Of a stretch of 64,000 bases of DNA, positions 1 to 11,400 are shown piece by piece (positions within the stretch are counted from its first letter, which is position 1; every line of letters begins with the position of its first letter). The stretch is from Rhodopirellula sp. SM50. Lineage in GTDB: Bacteria > Planctomycetota > Planctomycetia > Pirellulales > Pirellulaceae. The DNA is taken from NCBI RefSeq assembly GCF_002289565.1, contig NZ_NTFY01000033.1, forward strand, positions 62,001-126,000, in the 5' to 3' direction. The notes below the pieces were generated by a model. It saw only the letters and a list, made by a program, of their open reading frames with translations. It did not search any database and was not told the origin of the DNA. The position numbers were made by a program, and so were the translations under genes.

Positions 1-2
1 CG

Positions 3-794
3 ATTCAGGCCACGATCGGCTACATCGAAGGTCAGTGGTCCGGGATGGGATACAGTCATTCACGGGAATGCTACGACGCGATGGGCGACGAGGCGACGAA
101 CCTGATTGTCGAGCGTCCCGGTATCAAACGAGCGGATGAGATCGTTTTGCTCGGCGCCCACTACGACACCGTCTTCAGCACTCCCGGCGCCGATGACAAC
201 GCATCCGCCGTCGCAGTGTTGATTGAAGTCAGCCGCTTGCTTCGCGAGCACACCGGCAAACGGACTGCAAGGTTCGTCGCGTTTGCTTGCGAGGAACCGC
301 CTTACTTCAACATGGATTCAATGGGCAGCCAGCACCACGCCCGCCTGTCTCGCGAGCGCGGTGACAACATCGTCGGCATGTTGTGCCTGGAGATGGTCGG
401 TTTCTACAGTCTCACGAAAGGCTCGCAGACGGTTCCACCGGGAATCCCCAAATGGATGCACCGGTTTTTTCCACGACGGGGCAACTTCCTGGCGGCCGTC
501 GGCAACATGCCATCCTGGAAGTTGTGCTGGAGATTCCGTCGAGGATTCAAACGCGGCACTCGCCGCTTGCCGCTGTTCTCGATCTGCTTACCCGAAACGA
601 TCCATGAGATCCGCCTGAGCGATAACAGTTCGTTTTGGGATCAAGGCTATCCGGCTTTGATGCTCACCGACACCAGCTTTCTGCGCAACCCGCATTACCA
701 CCAAGCCACCGACACACCAGACACGCTCGACTATCCCCGGATGACCGAAGTGACTCTCGGAGTCGCATCCGCGCTCCGGAAGCTGCTGGGCTAG
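3..794 (+). CDS. M28-family zinc aminopeptidase, 5' end outside window
   Basis: The reading frame is open from the first bases of the window, so this is the C-terminal part of a longer protein. It carries the M28 zinc-peptidase signatures in order: a metal-binding HYDT (in LLGAHYDTVF), the ADDNASAVA segment with the bridging Asp, the EEPPYF segment with the Glu pair, and a late His in NPHYHQATDTPDTLDY. Known members remove N-terminal residues from peptides using two zinc ions. No signal peptide can be judged because the start is missing. It converges on the ferredoxin gene with a 26-bp gap. The family is clear; the substrate is not. Confidence 0.85.
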   Translation: MQATIGYIEGQWSGMGYSHSRECYDAMGDEATNLIVERPGIKRADEIVLLGAHYDTVFSTPGADDNASAVAVLIEVSRLLREHTGKRTARFVAFACEEPPYFNMDSMGSQHHARLSRERGDNIVGMLCLEMVGFYSLTKGSQTVPPGIPKWMHRFFPRRGNFLAAVGNMPSWKLCWRFRRGFKRGTRRLPLFSICLPETIHEIRLSDNSSFWDQGYPALMLTDTSFLRNPHYHQATDTPDTLDYPRMTEVTLGVASALRKLLG

Positions 795-820
795 GATCGG
801 GCGATTGTAAATTGCAATCT

Positions 821-1078
821 CTATTCCGCCGGCGGGCATTCCCTGACCTTCGTCGCGTTTAATTCAATGAACCGATGCCATTGCTCCGGCACGTCATCTT
901 CATGGAAAATCGCTTCAGTTGGGCATTCGGGAACACACGCACCGCAGTCGATGCATTCATCGGGGTCGATGTAGACCATTGGCTCGTCTTCGTCTGTGTA
1001 AAAACATTCGGCCGGGCAAACCACCAGACAGGCCTTGTCTTTGCAGCCGATGCAGGGTTGCGTAACCACCATTGCCAT
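821..1078 (-). CDS. 2x[4Fe-4S]- or 7Fe-type ferredoxin
   Basis: This is an 85-residue ferredoxin and a small soluble electron carrier. The start at 1078 is chosen because AGGAG lies about 8 bases upstream and the product then begins [12 protein letters not shown]. The frame extends further upstream, but only into repeat DNA. The first cluster motif is [14 protein letters not shown] and the second is [12 protein letters not shown], each ending in CP as in FdxA-like bacterial ferredoxins. The spacing of the first motif fits either an 8Fe or a 7Fe protein. Acidic residues dominate, as usual in the family. A pyruvate:ferredoxin oxidoreductase lies at 8.5-12 kb and is a plausible partner, but that link is inferred. 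Confidence 0.9.
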   Translation of the reverse strand: MAMVVTQPCIGCKDKACLVVCPAECFYTDEDEPMVYIDPDECIDCGACVPECPTEAIFHEDDVPEQWHRFIELNATKVRECPPAE

Positions 1079-1094
1079 TTTCGTGTCTCCTAAA

Positions 1095-1149
1095 GTGGGA
1101 TAGGCTTCTAGCCTGTCAGTTTTGCAATCACAGGCAGGATGCCTATGCC
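1095..1149. repeat. Diverged inverted-repeat hairpin, family of 2660-2720
   Basis: The segment 1095-1119 reads GTGGGATAGGCTTCTAGCCT and on. It is followed at about 1128-1149 by an imperfect reverse complement that ends in GCCTATGCC. A nearly identical sequence forms a perfect hairpin at 2660-2720, so the two copies flank the sigma/kinase gene. The most upstream ATG of that gene (1122) lies inside this hairpin. Confidence 0.75.
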
Positions 1150-2657
1150 ACCGAGGAAGTGAGAAACCGCGTTTGGAACCGGACACCGACGGCGAAAAAG
1201 AATTGGGGAAAATTGAATCGGTGGCGGATCGGCCGGATAGCTGGCTGCTGCGCCGGTGGAAAAACGGAGACGAGCGGGCGGCCGAAGTCCTTTTTGACCG
1301 TTACGCATTCCGGCTCGTGGCCCTGGTTGCTAGCCGTCTGTACCGTCGGTATCGATCGCAAATCGATCCGGACGAAGTCATGCAGTCGGCAATGGGAAGC
1401 TTCTTCGACGCTGCCCGGCACAGTCGCATCCGGGTCAGCCACAGCGTTTCGCTCTGGCGGTTGCTGGCGACGTTCGCCCGTCGAAAGCTTGCGCGATCGA
1501 TCGAGCGTCATTCGGCGTCAAAGCGAGGCGGCGACCAAACTCGAATCCCCCTTGATCAAGCTGCGTTCCTAACCGAGATCGTTGCAGCGGACGACTCCGA
1601 CGCGGATGAATTTTCGAACGACCTGAAAGCAGAGCTTTCGGCCGATCAGTTCTCGGTTGTCGAAGGGTTGCTTGCCGGCCAGACACAGCGCGAGATTGCC
1701 GAATCACTCGGAATCGATGAGCGAACCGTGCGAAGGCGATTGGCAAAAGTCCGCCAGCGACTTTCACGCGTAGTGGATGAGGTGACGAATCCTGACGATG
1801 TGCTCACGACGAACCCTCGCGATGACAGCTTGCGCAATCAGCGACTCGTCGCCTCACCCACTACGAACTTGCCGCTGGTCAGCTACAACCAATTCGTGCT
1901 TGGCAAACTGATTGGCAGCGGTGGTTTCGGCAAAGTGTATCGCGCCAGCATGCAATCCGACGGCAGTACCGTCGCAGTAAAATTCCTCCGCAAAGCGTTC
2001 TGGCAAAACGAAGAAGCTCGCGCGTCGTTCATCCGGGAAATCAACGCTGCATCCCGTATCAATCACCCTGGCGTCATTCGCTACCTCGGCTATGGCGAGT
2101 CGCCGCACGGAGGCCCTTACGTTCTCAGTGAGTGGATCGACGGTCGCCCGATGCAGGCCATCGATCGCCCCAGCGAACAACGTTTCATCGAATGGCTACG
2201 ACAAATCAGCGAAGCCATCCAGGCAGTCCACATTGCCGGAATGGTGCACGGCGACCTGACGCCGGCGAACATCCTGATTGACGATCACGACCGGATCACC
2301 GTCACGGACTTCGGATTTTCGCAAGCTTCCCGCGGCACGTCCTCTCCGATCCTCGGCGGAACCCTCGGCTTCGCCGCCCCCGAGCAAATCGATCCCGCCT
2401 TCGGCAACATCAGCCCCAAAACCGACATCTACGCCATCGGCGGCCTCATCCACTGGCACCTCTTCGGCAAGCCACCCAACCAACGCGAAGGCATCGCCGA
2501 AACTTTGATGGAAACGATCAACAACGAGCGTTCCCAAGGCGATTCCAGCCCTGAAGCCGCTGCGATCCTCCGAACGATCATGCAACGATCGTTGGCACCA
2601 TCACCGGTGGACAGAGCAGCGACGGTCGGGGAGATCATTCAGCTACTTGCGGATTAG
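1122..2657 (+). CDS. ECF-type sigma module fused to Ser/Thr protein kinase
   Basis: One 511-codon frame joins two modules. Residues about 40-125 look like sigma region 2 ([35 protein letters not shown]). Residues about 170-215 look like sigma region 4 with a helix-turn-helix ([20 protein letters not shown]). A Hanks kinase domain follows: glycine loop GSGGFGKV at 265-272, catalytic Lys287, HGDLTPAN with Asp378 and Asn383, TDFG with Asp396, and an APEQ activation-loop end. The HRD arginine is replaced by Gly (HGD), as in non-RD kinases. No membrane segment is seen. The start is uncertain: ATG 1122 sits in a repeat, and TTG 1203 or GTG 1221 would retain both modules. A perfect hairpin starts 2 bases after the stop. 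ECF sigma and kinase genes are often neighbours in planctomycetes; here they form one chain. Confidence 0.88.
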   Translation: MQSQAGCLCHRGSEKPRLEPDTDGEKELGKIESVADRPDSWLLRRWKNGDERAAEVLFDRYAFRLVALVASRLYRRYRSQIDPDEVMQSAMGSFFDAARHSRIRVSHSVSLWRLLATFARRKLARSIERHSASKRGGDQTRIPLDQAAFLTEIVAADDSDADEFSNDLKAELSADQFSVVEGLLAGQTQREIAESLGIDERTVRRRLAKVRQRLSRVVDEVTNPDDVLTTNPRDDSLRNQRLVASPTTNLPLVSYNQFVLGKLIGSGGFGKVYRASMQSDGSTVAVKFLRKAFWQNEEARASFIREINAASRINHPGVIRYLGYGESPHGGPYVLSEWIDGRPMQAIDRPSEQRFIEWLRQISEAIQAVHIAGMVHGDLTPANILIDDHDRITVTDFGFSQASRGTSSPILGGTLGFAAPEQIDPAFGNISPKTDIYAIGGLIHWHLFGKPPNQREGIAETLMETINNERSQGDSSPEAAAILRTIMQRSLAPSPVDRAATVGEIIQLLAD

Positions 2658-2659
2658 AT

Positions 2660-2720
2660 AAGTGGGATAGGCTTCCAGCCTGTCGATGCTGAACAGACAG
2701 GCTGGAAGCCTATCCCACTT
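2660..2720. repeat. Perfect 25-bp inverted repeat, likely transcription stop or REP-like
   Basis: The arms 2660-2684 and 2696-2720 are exact reverse complements around an 11-base loop. The left arm begins AAGTGGGATAGGCTTCCAG. It lies directly behind the kinase stop codon, so it may act as a terminator, although no T-run follows. A related copy at 1095-1149 shows that it belongs to a dispersed family. Confidence 0.85.
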
Positions 2721-2883
2721 GCAGAGATCCGACACTGAGCGGCCCCAATATAGCGGTGCTGGCCGTCAAGTCGCTGACTTGCCGAGCCAACTCCTTGTCC
2801 GTGGACTTGGCGATCACGAGTCGTAGCGAGGTGTAGACGTTGCGAAGGTCGCCATCGAGATGATGTTGTTTTTCCGGGGAAAG
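2710..2883 (-). pseudogene. Remnant coding fragment of unknown gene
   Basis: An open stretch on the minus strand has protein-like content: about 57 residues including HHLDGDLRNVYTSLRLVIAK and ELARQVSDLTAS. It ends at a stop inside the 2660-2720 repeat. There is no start codon of the usual kind and a stop lies just upstream. It may be the tail of a gene broken by repeat insertion. Function unknown. Confidence 0.35.
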
Positions 2884-2916
2884 TCACGCTGGCGGTTCTG
2901 CACGGGGATGACGTGA

Positions 2917-4872
2917 CTACAGTTCTTCTTTGATCTCAGTCATTAGACGAGTGACGTCCCTTTGAAATCGTATCATGGTTGTGCTGAATCTCAGGTAGTG
3001 ATCGCCAGGCCGCTGCGAGAATCGCTCGATTGCCTCGATTCGCTGTGACAGTGCATTGAAGTCACGAATGCTCGATTGAGAGAGGTGGGGACTGCTGCGG
3101 ATCCTGTTCAAATGCTTGTCCATGTCCTGTTGCAGCAACGCGATGATTTCTTGGGTGCTCTCGCTTTGTAATGCTGATCGAAGAAGACGCGCCGGTTCGG
3201 CCGGAATCAGTTCGATTAAATCATCGGCCGCACGAGTCGCCGTCACTCTCGCGGCCTGCTGCCGCATTGCTTCCGGGACGTTCACATTCGCCTCCAGCAA
3301 ACGTATTCCCGCAAGTGCGGCAAGTCGCTTGAACACCACACGGCTTTCATGCAACTGAGCACGTCGTCCTGCCTCTTTCGCGGTCATTCCACGCACGTTG
3401 TCGAGTGCCTTGGCCAAGTCCTGTGCAGGGATTCCAAACGCGATGCCGTCCTGAGTTTGTTGTCTTGACTTGTTCTTAAACGAGTCATCAAGACGAGCGA
3501 GGCCTTGGTGAATCAACTTTTCTCCTTCGTCGGTCGCTTTCATGGCGATGACTCCAACGACCTGGTCCAGTTCATTCAAAATCGGGCCGCCACTGGAACC
3601 GGAATCAATGGATGCATCGACCTGCAAAAAATCGAAGCCATCCACACGTACCATTGACCGTAGGGTTCCCTTCACCACCGCGTTTCTCAGCGTCACCCCT
3701 CCACCAATGGCTGGGTTGCCCCGCAACTGAACCGACTCGCCCTGTGGCACATATCCGTCGTACGCAACCGCCAAGGGTGCTCGCTGGGTTTCCAGAGAAA
3801 GAATTGCAAGGTCTCGATCGACATCCTCAAACAGGACACCATGAACATTGACGAAATCGCTTTCCTCTGGGAAGAAGATCTTCAGGTCGTCTGCGGGCGC
3901 ATTCTCGATGACATGATGATTCGTCACCAATAAATTGGGGGCGGCAAGAAACCCACTTCCATGACCAAGTGGATGTTCGATCAAGGCGACCGAATCAGCC
4001 GGTGATGGTTTGCCGCGAGGCTTGTACCGGCGGAGTTCGGACTCGCGAATCGGTAGGTATTGCAACTGGGAGATGCGGTAACTGCCGAGTACGGTCTCGA
4101 TAAAAAGTCTGTCGCTGGGGATTTTGAAATTGGGGTGCAGTGTCAGTCGGGATGGATCGCCGGTCCACTCGAAAATCGTTTTACCGTCGCACGTGACGCG
4201 TAAATGACTGTGGTGAACCGTACAAACGATTTCGGAATCACGCCCCGTCGTGAATACGGGCTTGCGGTAAAACGTCGAATTCGCGGGTTCGTTCTTTTCA
4301 TCGATCCAGGCTAATCCCGACCTCTTTGGCCTGCCGTAATCAAAGATGGCGAGCACTTGATGCCCACTACCGACCGCAAGACCAATGTTGAGCGATCCCG
4401 TGTCCATCTGCCGCTGCGCGACAAGTCTGAGTTGATATGAACCTGAAACGGAATGTGGGATCAAGATCCTTGCTCGCGACGAACGTGACGACACAAGTGC
4501 ATTTGCGTCACGTTCCCACTTTCCTGCTTGCGTGTCATTGGCAGGGTCGATCATCGACAACAAGTCGACTTGTTCTCCCAAGACGTCCGGCACAATGCCT
4601 GGTCTCAAGGCCTCGGACTGTTTCCGTTGGAGTAGCCAGGCTTGGACATAATCGCGGTCCGGCTTACTGAGCTTGCTGATTGACAGTGTGATGACGTTGC
4701 GATCCGCTTTTTTCAACGTCACCGCTGAATCGTTCGCTTCGACCAGTTCAGCTTGCGTTTCAAATCTGCCGTCGCTGGTCGTCCACGTGCGAAACTCCGC
4801 TGCGATACTGGGCAGTTGAACAAGAGTCGCAAACGTCAGGAAGAGGAGGCCGCGGAGTTGGGGAATCGTCAT
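2917..4872 (-). CDS. Secreted trypsin-like serine protease with SHD1-like domain
   Basis: A 651-residue exported protein. Residues 1-25 form a signal peptide ending in SIAA-EF. Residues about 27-80 (FRTWTTSDGRFETQAELVEA, then SKLSKPDRDYV) match the SHD1-like domain common in planctomycete secreted proteins. Residues about 145-275 form a beta-rich LamG-like module containing VTCDGKTIFEWTGDP. The trypsin domain follows with GSGFLAAPNLLVTNHHV (His320), RDLAIL (Asp354) and SGSSGGP (Ser427), so the catalytic triad is complete. A helical C-terminal tail of about 130 residues ends the protein. No PDZ domain is seen, unlike DegP. A module like residues 145-275 recurs in the giant kinase at 37941-44957. 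No clear Shine-Dalgarno is visible. Substrate unknown. Confidence 0.88.
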   Translation of the reverse strand: MTIPQLRGLLFLTFATLVQLPSIAAEFRTWTTSDGRFETQAELVEANDSAVTLKKADRNVITLSISKLSKPDRDYVQAWLLQRKQSEALRPGIVPDVLGEQVDLLSMIDPANDTQAGKWERDANALVSSRSSRARILIPHSVSGSYQLRLVAQRQMDTGSLNIGLAVGSGHQVLAIFDYGRPKRSGLAWIDEKNEPANSTFYRKPVFTTGRDSEIVCTVHHSHLRVTCDGKTIFEWTGDPSRLTLHPNFKIPSDRLFIETVLGSYRISQLQYLPIRESELRRYKPRGKPSPADSVALIEHPLGHGSGFLAAPNLLVTNHHVIENAPADDLKIFFPEESDFVNVHGVLFEDVDRDLAILSLETQRAPLAVAYDGYVPQGESVQLRGNPAIGGGVTLRNAVVKGTLRSMVRVDGFDFLQVDASIDSGSSGGPILNELDQVVGVIAMKATDEGEKLIHQGLARLDDSFKNKSRQQTQDGIAFGIPAQDLAKALDNVRGMTAKEAGRRAQLHESRVVFKRLAALAGIRLLEANVNVPEAMRQQAARVTATRAADDLIELIPAEPARLLRSALQSESTQEIIALLQQDMDKHLNRIRSSPHLSQSSIRDFNALSQRIEAIERFSQRPGDHYLRFSTTMIRFQRDVTRLMTEIKEEL

Positions 4873-4970
4873 TCGTCAACTCGAGGGGTTGAGAGCAGTC
4901 GCTGTAAGGGAAGATTTCATTTCTACCCTGATGATACTCGATGACCTTGGCTCAATTTGCGAGCGAAAAG

Positions 4971-5033
4971 GGGGTCAGGAGTCAATAGTGCGAAGCACCC
5001 GTAGGGCCGTTCCGGCTATTGACTCCTGACCCC
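4971..5033. repeat. Perfect 18-bp inverted repeat hairpin
   Basis: The arms GGGGTCAGGAGTCAATAG (4971-4988) and its exact reverse complement (5016-5033) flank a 27-base loop. It sits alone in the gap between two divergent genes. The remainder of the gap 4873-5363 holds this hairpin and the repeat at 5095-5152; no gene was seen. Confidence 0.8.
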
Positions 5034-5094
5034 GTTTTCGCGGTTTACTGGCAGTGAACGTCGTTTAGGGACAGAGCCTCGTGCTGTGTCAGCG

Positions 5095-5152
5095 AAATCG
5101 ACACCAAACGGGGTGCTGATTATTAGCGGCAGGGCGCGAGCCCTCCGGTGGC
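5095..5152. repeat. Copy of the TTAGCGG/GGCGCGAGCC dispersed repeat
   Basis: This segment carries ACACCAAACGGGGTGCTGAT followed by TTAGCGGCAGGGCGCGAGCC. It matches, in the opposite orientation, the ends of the palindromic elements at 6937-7085 and 7763-8026. Confidence 0.65.
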
Positions 5153-5363
5153 ATTGGGCGCAAGCCTGTGAGCCGAGATCAAGTGCTGACGGGCGGAGGT
5201 TGCCGTCGGGTCGGACTTGCCCGACCAGGGTCGGGCGCTACTATTCATTCGGCCACGCCCCGCTTCGGGGTCCCCGTGGTTCTCTTCTGATCCATCGCCG
5301 CAATGCGACCGTTTTGCGGCGATGCCCACCCATCCGATTTCCCCGTCGGCAGCTAACCGCACG

Positions 5364-6890
<1,527 letters not shown>

Positions 6891-6936
6891 CCCCGTGGCG
6901 TACGCTTCCAGCTTGCGATCCCCCGCCGGCGTAAGC

Positions 6937-7085
6937 CCAATGCCATCTACTTTGGCTCGCAAGGTGTTAGCGGAACGGCGCGAGCCGTCCGGTCACGCTT
7001 CAAAAACACCGTGAAAGCCTCGGAGGGCTCGCGCCCTTCCGCTAACAAAAAACACCCCGCTTGGCGTCAAGGTAGATGGCATTGG
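6937..7085. repeat. Nested palindromic element (about 150 bp)
   Basis: The outer arms CCAATGCCATCTAC (6937-6950) and GTAGATGGCATTGG (7072-7085) are exact reverse complements. The inner arms, about 6966-6991 and 7021-7046, pair at 24 of 26 positions and contain the GGCGCGAGCC core. The gap 6891-7296 contains nothing else recognisable as a gene. Confidence 0.8.
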
Positions 7086-7296
7086 CCGGTATGCCCCCGG
7101 CTTGCGATCCCCCCGTTGCCCGTTGGCAAGCACGATGCGTCACCCACATCGATTGGCCCCCAACTTGCACCCATTGGGCCTGCCGGCCTGGAGTCCATTC
7201 AGCCACCCGGTGCTGGTAGCGCTCGGCTGGTAGGGCGAGCGGAACGTTGTTTGTGCGTTTGATTCGGCTGAAGACACCACGCACAGGGGAATCGCT

Positions 7297-7731
7297 ATGT
7301 CAGTGGGACGTATTTGCACACGCTCGGTGGATGTTGCCGCGCCGGATGAAAGTGCACAAGCCGCCGCGATCCGGATGAAAACACGGAATGTCGGAACGCT
7401 GGTCGTGCTCGATCAAAACCAATGCCCGATCGGAATCGTGACCGATCGCGACTTGGTGCTCTGCGTCGTCGCCAAGGGGCTCGATCCGACGATGACGGAA
7501 CTGGAGGTGGTGATGAGCACGTTGCCGGAAAGCGTGACCGAGAACACGCCGATCGAGGCGGCGATCGGGATCATGCGCCGCGGCGCCCACCGTCGGCTTC
7601 CCGTCGTCGACGACGACGGCCAGTTGGTCGGGTTGGTCACGCTGGACGATGTTCTCAGTCTGCTCAGCGAGGAGTTCGAAGAGATCGGTGAACTGGTCCG
7701 CAAGGAAGCCCCCACGTCCTCGACGCTCTGA
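7297..7731 (+). CDS. CBS-domain pair protein
   Basis: A 144-residue protein made of two CBS motifs and little else. The first spans about residues 5-60 (GTLVVLDQNQCPIGIVTDRD) and the second about 70-130 (HRRLPVVDDDGQLVGLVTLD). Stand-alone CBS pairs usually bind adenine nucleotides and act as energy sensors or partners of other proteins. AGGGGAA lies about 8 bases before the ATG. It stands alone between two repeat-filled gaps, so its target cannot be inferred. Confidence 0.88.
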   Translation: MSVGRICTRSVDVAAPDESAQAAAIRMKTRNVGTLVVLDQNQCPIGIVTDRDLVLCVVAKGLDPTMTELEVVMSTLPESVTENTPIEAAIGIMRRGAHRRLPVVDDDGQLVGLVTLDDVLSLLSEEFEEIGELVRKEAPTSSTL

Positions 7732-7762
7732 GACGTTGACGCTGAGCCCATCGGTTCACGCC

Positions 7763-8026
7763 AATCGCCACCTACTTTGGCGCTGCCGGGGTTCGCGGAA
7801 CGGCGCGAGCGGGTTGTCGGTTTAGTCGATATTCCGAAATCAACGCGATCATCCCAGCCCGACGCGTTAGCGAGGGGCGCCGCGTCGCCCCTTGCTAACG
7901 CATGCGGGCTTAAATCGACAGCCCGCGAGCCGTCCGGTGTCCGCTCGACAACACATTGCAATACCGAAGAAGCTTGCGCCCTACCGCTAACAAAGAACAC
8001 TCCGTTTGGCGTCAGCGTAGCGTCAC
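7763..8026. repeat. Cluster of palindromic repeat copies
   Basis: It opens with a variant of the 6937-7085 arm (CCAATCGCCACCTACTTTGG) and contains GGAACGGCGCGAGC. Next comes a separate hairpin at about 7867-7901 (GCGTTAGCGAGGGGCG paired with CGCCCCTTGCTAACGC). It ends with CGCTAACAAAGAACACTCCG and TTTGGCGTC, as the other copies do. No coding potential is seen. Confidence 0.65.
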
Positions 8027-8109
8027 CTCCGGGACGCCGGTCGCGGATTCCCATCGACCCCGGGGGGATGTTAATTGTCTAGGTCACGGAGTTGATCGTA
8101 TGCGGAAGG

Positions 8110-8202
8110 CGCCAAGACTTTTGCAGCGTGGGCCCTCTCTGGCGTTTGCTTGCTGCGCAAACGCCGTCTCTCCCAGAGGGAGAGAATCTAAATGGGTTGC
8201 CA
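8110..8202. repeat. Dispersed 92-bp hairpin element, copy 1
   Basis: This is nearly identical to the reverse complement of 14067-14159. It contains two internal hairpins: GGCGTTTGC paired with GCAAACGCC, and TCTCTCCC paired with GGGAGAGA. The two copies flank the block from the pyruvate oxidoreductase to the TerB-like gene in opposite orientation. The gap 7732-8457 has no other feature except the ribosome site below. Confidence 0.85.
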
Positions 8203-8444
8203 ATAAGCTGCCGTTATACAATCGGCATCCCGGTACGGGGGCGTCAGTTCCGTGCCCTCATGCCCTGATGTGTGCCACCGAAGCCCACTCCTTCGGAAAC
8301 CCTCACGCCGCGGCGATGGCGGGGAACCCCACCGTTCTCCAGGTTGGACGATTGATCGGGTCCGTCACAAGTGTGCCCAGCCGCGCGCCTTTCTCGCGGC
8401 CCGGCATTTGCTGTTTGGACTCCTGTTCAATTTTAAGCATCAGC

Positions 8445-8449
8445 AGGAG
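8445..8449 (+). promoter_or_regulatory. Ribosome binding site deciding a GTG start
   Basis: AGGAG lies 8 bases before GTG 8458 and supports that non-ATG start for the pyruvate oxidoreductase. Confidence 0.7.
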
Positions 8450-8457
8450 CTTCCGAA

Positions 8458-11400
8458 GTGCAAGACAAGTTCGCCACCCTGGACGGTAACGAAGCGGTTG
8501 CAAGAGTCGCCTACGCAACCAACGAAGTCATCGCCATCTATCCCATCACGCCGGCGACGCCGATGGGAGAATTCGCCGACGGCTGGTCGGCAGCCGGTCT
8601 CCCCAATGCGTGGTCCACGATCCCACAAGTCGTTGAAATGCAAAGCGAGGGCGGTGCCGCCGGTGCCCTGCACGGGTCACTCCAAGCCGGCGCGCTGACG
8701 ACCACCTTCACGGCGTCGCAAGGTCTGTTGTTGATGCTGCCCAACATGTTCAAGATCGCCGGCGAATTGACTCCCTCGGTGATCCATGTCGCCGCCCGCA
8801 GCCTCGCCACCCACGCCTTGTCGATCTTCGGCGACCACAGTGACGTGATGGCCGCACGCACGACCGGATACGGATTGTTGGCCTCGTCATCGGTTCAAGA
8901 AGCACACGACCTGGCGTTGGTCGCCCAAGCGGCCACGCTGCGCGCCCGCGTCCCGCTGCTGCACTTCTTTGACGGGTTTCGAACCTCGCACGAAATCAAC
9001 AAGATCCAGTTGATCGATCCGGCCACGATCGAGCAAATGATCGATATCGATCTGGTGCTGCAGCACCGCGAGCGCAGCCTGGATCCCGACCGGCCCGTGC
9101 TGCGCGGAACGGCACAAAACCCCGACGTCTTTTTCCAGGCTCGCGAAGCGGTCAATCCGTTCTATGACGCCATGCCGGACATCCTGCAGGCGGAAATGGA
9201 TCGCTTTGCCGAACTGACCGGCCGTCACTATAAGTTGTTCGACTACGTCGGCGCCTCCGACGCCGAGCGGGTTTTGGTGATGATGGGTTCGGGATGCGGT
9301 GCGGCCGAAGAAGCCGTCAACGCACTCAACCACGATGGCGAAAAAGTCGGTCTGCTGAAGGTCCGGGCGTTCCGACCCTTCGATGTGGATCGGTTCATCG
9401 ACGCGTTACCCGATTCGGTCAAGCAGATTGCGGTGCTCGATCGCACCAAGGAACCCGGGGCCGTCGGGGAACCGCTTTATCAAGATGTTGTCACGGCGGT
9501 CACCCAGGCTTGGTGGAGTCGGTCGGTTCCGATCCCCCGAGTCATCGGCGGACGCTACGGTCTGTCCAGCAAAGAGTTCACTCCCGCGATGGCGATGGCG
9601 GTCGTGAGAGAATTGGCCGCTGAGGCGCCGAAGCAACACTTCACGATCGGAATCCACGACGACGTGACGATGCAAAGCCTGGCGTGGGACGAAGCGGACT
9701 ACGACGAGCCCGAGCATGTCACCCGCGCCGTGTTCTACGGACTCGGCAGCGACGGCACCGTGGGGGCGAATAAAAACACGGTCAAGATTCTCGGCGAAAA
9801 CACTCCGCTGCACACGCAAGGTTACTTCGTCTACGATTCCAAGAAGGCCGGCGCGGTGACGGTTTCGCATTTGCGTTTCAGCCCCGAGCCGATCGAATCG
9901 ACCTACCTGATTCGTCAAGCAAACTTTGTCGCCTGCCATCAATTCAATTTCTTGCAGCAACGCGACGTCTTGGAAATCGCGGCACCCGGCGCGACGTTCC
10001 TACTCAATTGTCCCTACGATGCCGAAGCCGTGTGGGATCATCTGCCGGAGGAAATCCAACGGCAAATCATCGACAAGAAGCTGCAGTTCTACGTCATCGA
10101 TGCCGGCACGATTGCCAGAGAAAACGAACTGGGCGGGCGGATCAACACCGTCATGCAGACGTGCTTCTTTGCCTTGTCGGGAGTCCTGCCGATGGACGAG
10201 GCGATGCAGCACATGCAGGAGGCGGTACGCAACACGTACGGCAAACGTGGTCCGGTCGTTGTCGATCGAAACCTCGCCGCGATCGCCGCCTCGACCGCAT
10301 CGATCCAAAAAGTCACGGTGCCCGACAAGCCGTCCAGCACGGTGCACTTGCTGCCGCCGGTGCCGCTCGATTCGCCCGACTTCGTCCAGCGTGTCACCGG
10401 CATGATGATTGCCGGCAAGGGAGATTTGTTGCCGGTCAGTGCCCTGCCCGTCGACGGAACCTTCCCGACCGGAACGGCGCAGTACGAAAAGCGAAACATT
10501 GCCGACCAGATCCCCATTTGGGATGCCGATCTGTGTATCGAATGCGGCCTTTGCGCGATGGTTTGCCCACACGCGGCGATTCGCACCAAACGATTCGACG
10601 AAGCCTTGCTGGACCAGGCACCGGACGCGTTTCCTGTGCGGATCGCGTCCGGCGGAAACGGACTGGCGGCGCTGACCATTCAGGTGGCCCCCGAGGACTG
10701 CACCGGTTGTGGCGTCTGCGTCGACGTCTGCCCGGCCAAGAGCAAGGAGGTTGTCAAGCACAAGGCGATCGACATGCTGCCCAAGAGTGAGCATCTTGAG
10801 CGCGAACGCGAGCGATTCGGGTTCTTTGACCAACTCCCCGATCCCGACCGGACGACGTTGAATACGACCAAGGTCAAGGACGCTCAGCTGATGTTGCCCC
10901 TGTTCGAGTACTCCGGTGCCTGCGGTGGCTGCGGCGAGACGCCGTACTTGAAATTATTGTCGCAGCTGTTCGGCGACCGAATGGTTGTCGCCAACGCGAC
11001 CGGTTGCTCGTCGATTTACGGCGGGAACCTGCCCACCACGCCTTGGTCGACCGATGCGCAAGGGCGAGGCCCCGCGTGGTCCAATTCGCTGTTCGAAGAC
11101 AACGCCGAATTCGGACTCGGGATGCGGTTGGGGCTGGACGGCAAACGGGAACGCGCCCGCGCCCTGCTCACCCAATTGAGTGACCAAGTCGATGGGGCGC
11201 TGGCCAACGCCATCCTCGATTCCAAGCAACGCGGCGAAGCGGAGATCCAGGCTCAACGCGATCGAATCGAGCAACTGAAACAACGGTTAGCTTCTCTCGG
11301 TTCTCAACCGGCGTTGGAATTGGTCGCAATCGCCGATTCGCTGGTCGAGCGAAGTGTGTGGATCGTCGGCGGTGATGGTTGGGCGTACGACATCGGCTAT

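Noticed and set aside
10000-10833. 277-codon minus-strand frame
   Set aside because: Antisense shadow of the pyruvate oxidoreductase in GC-rich DNA.
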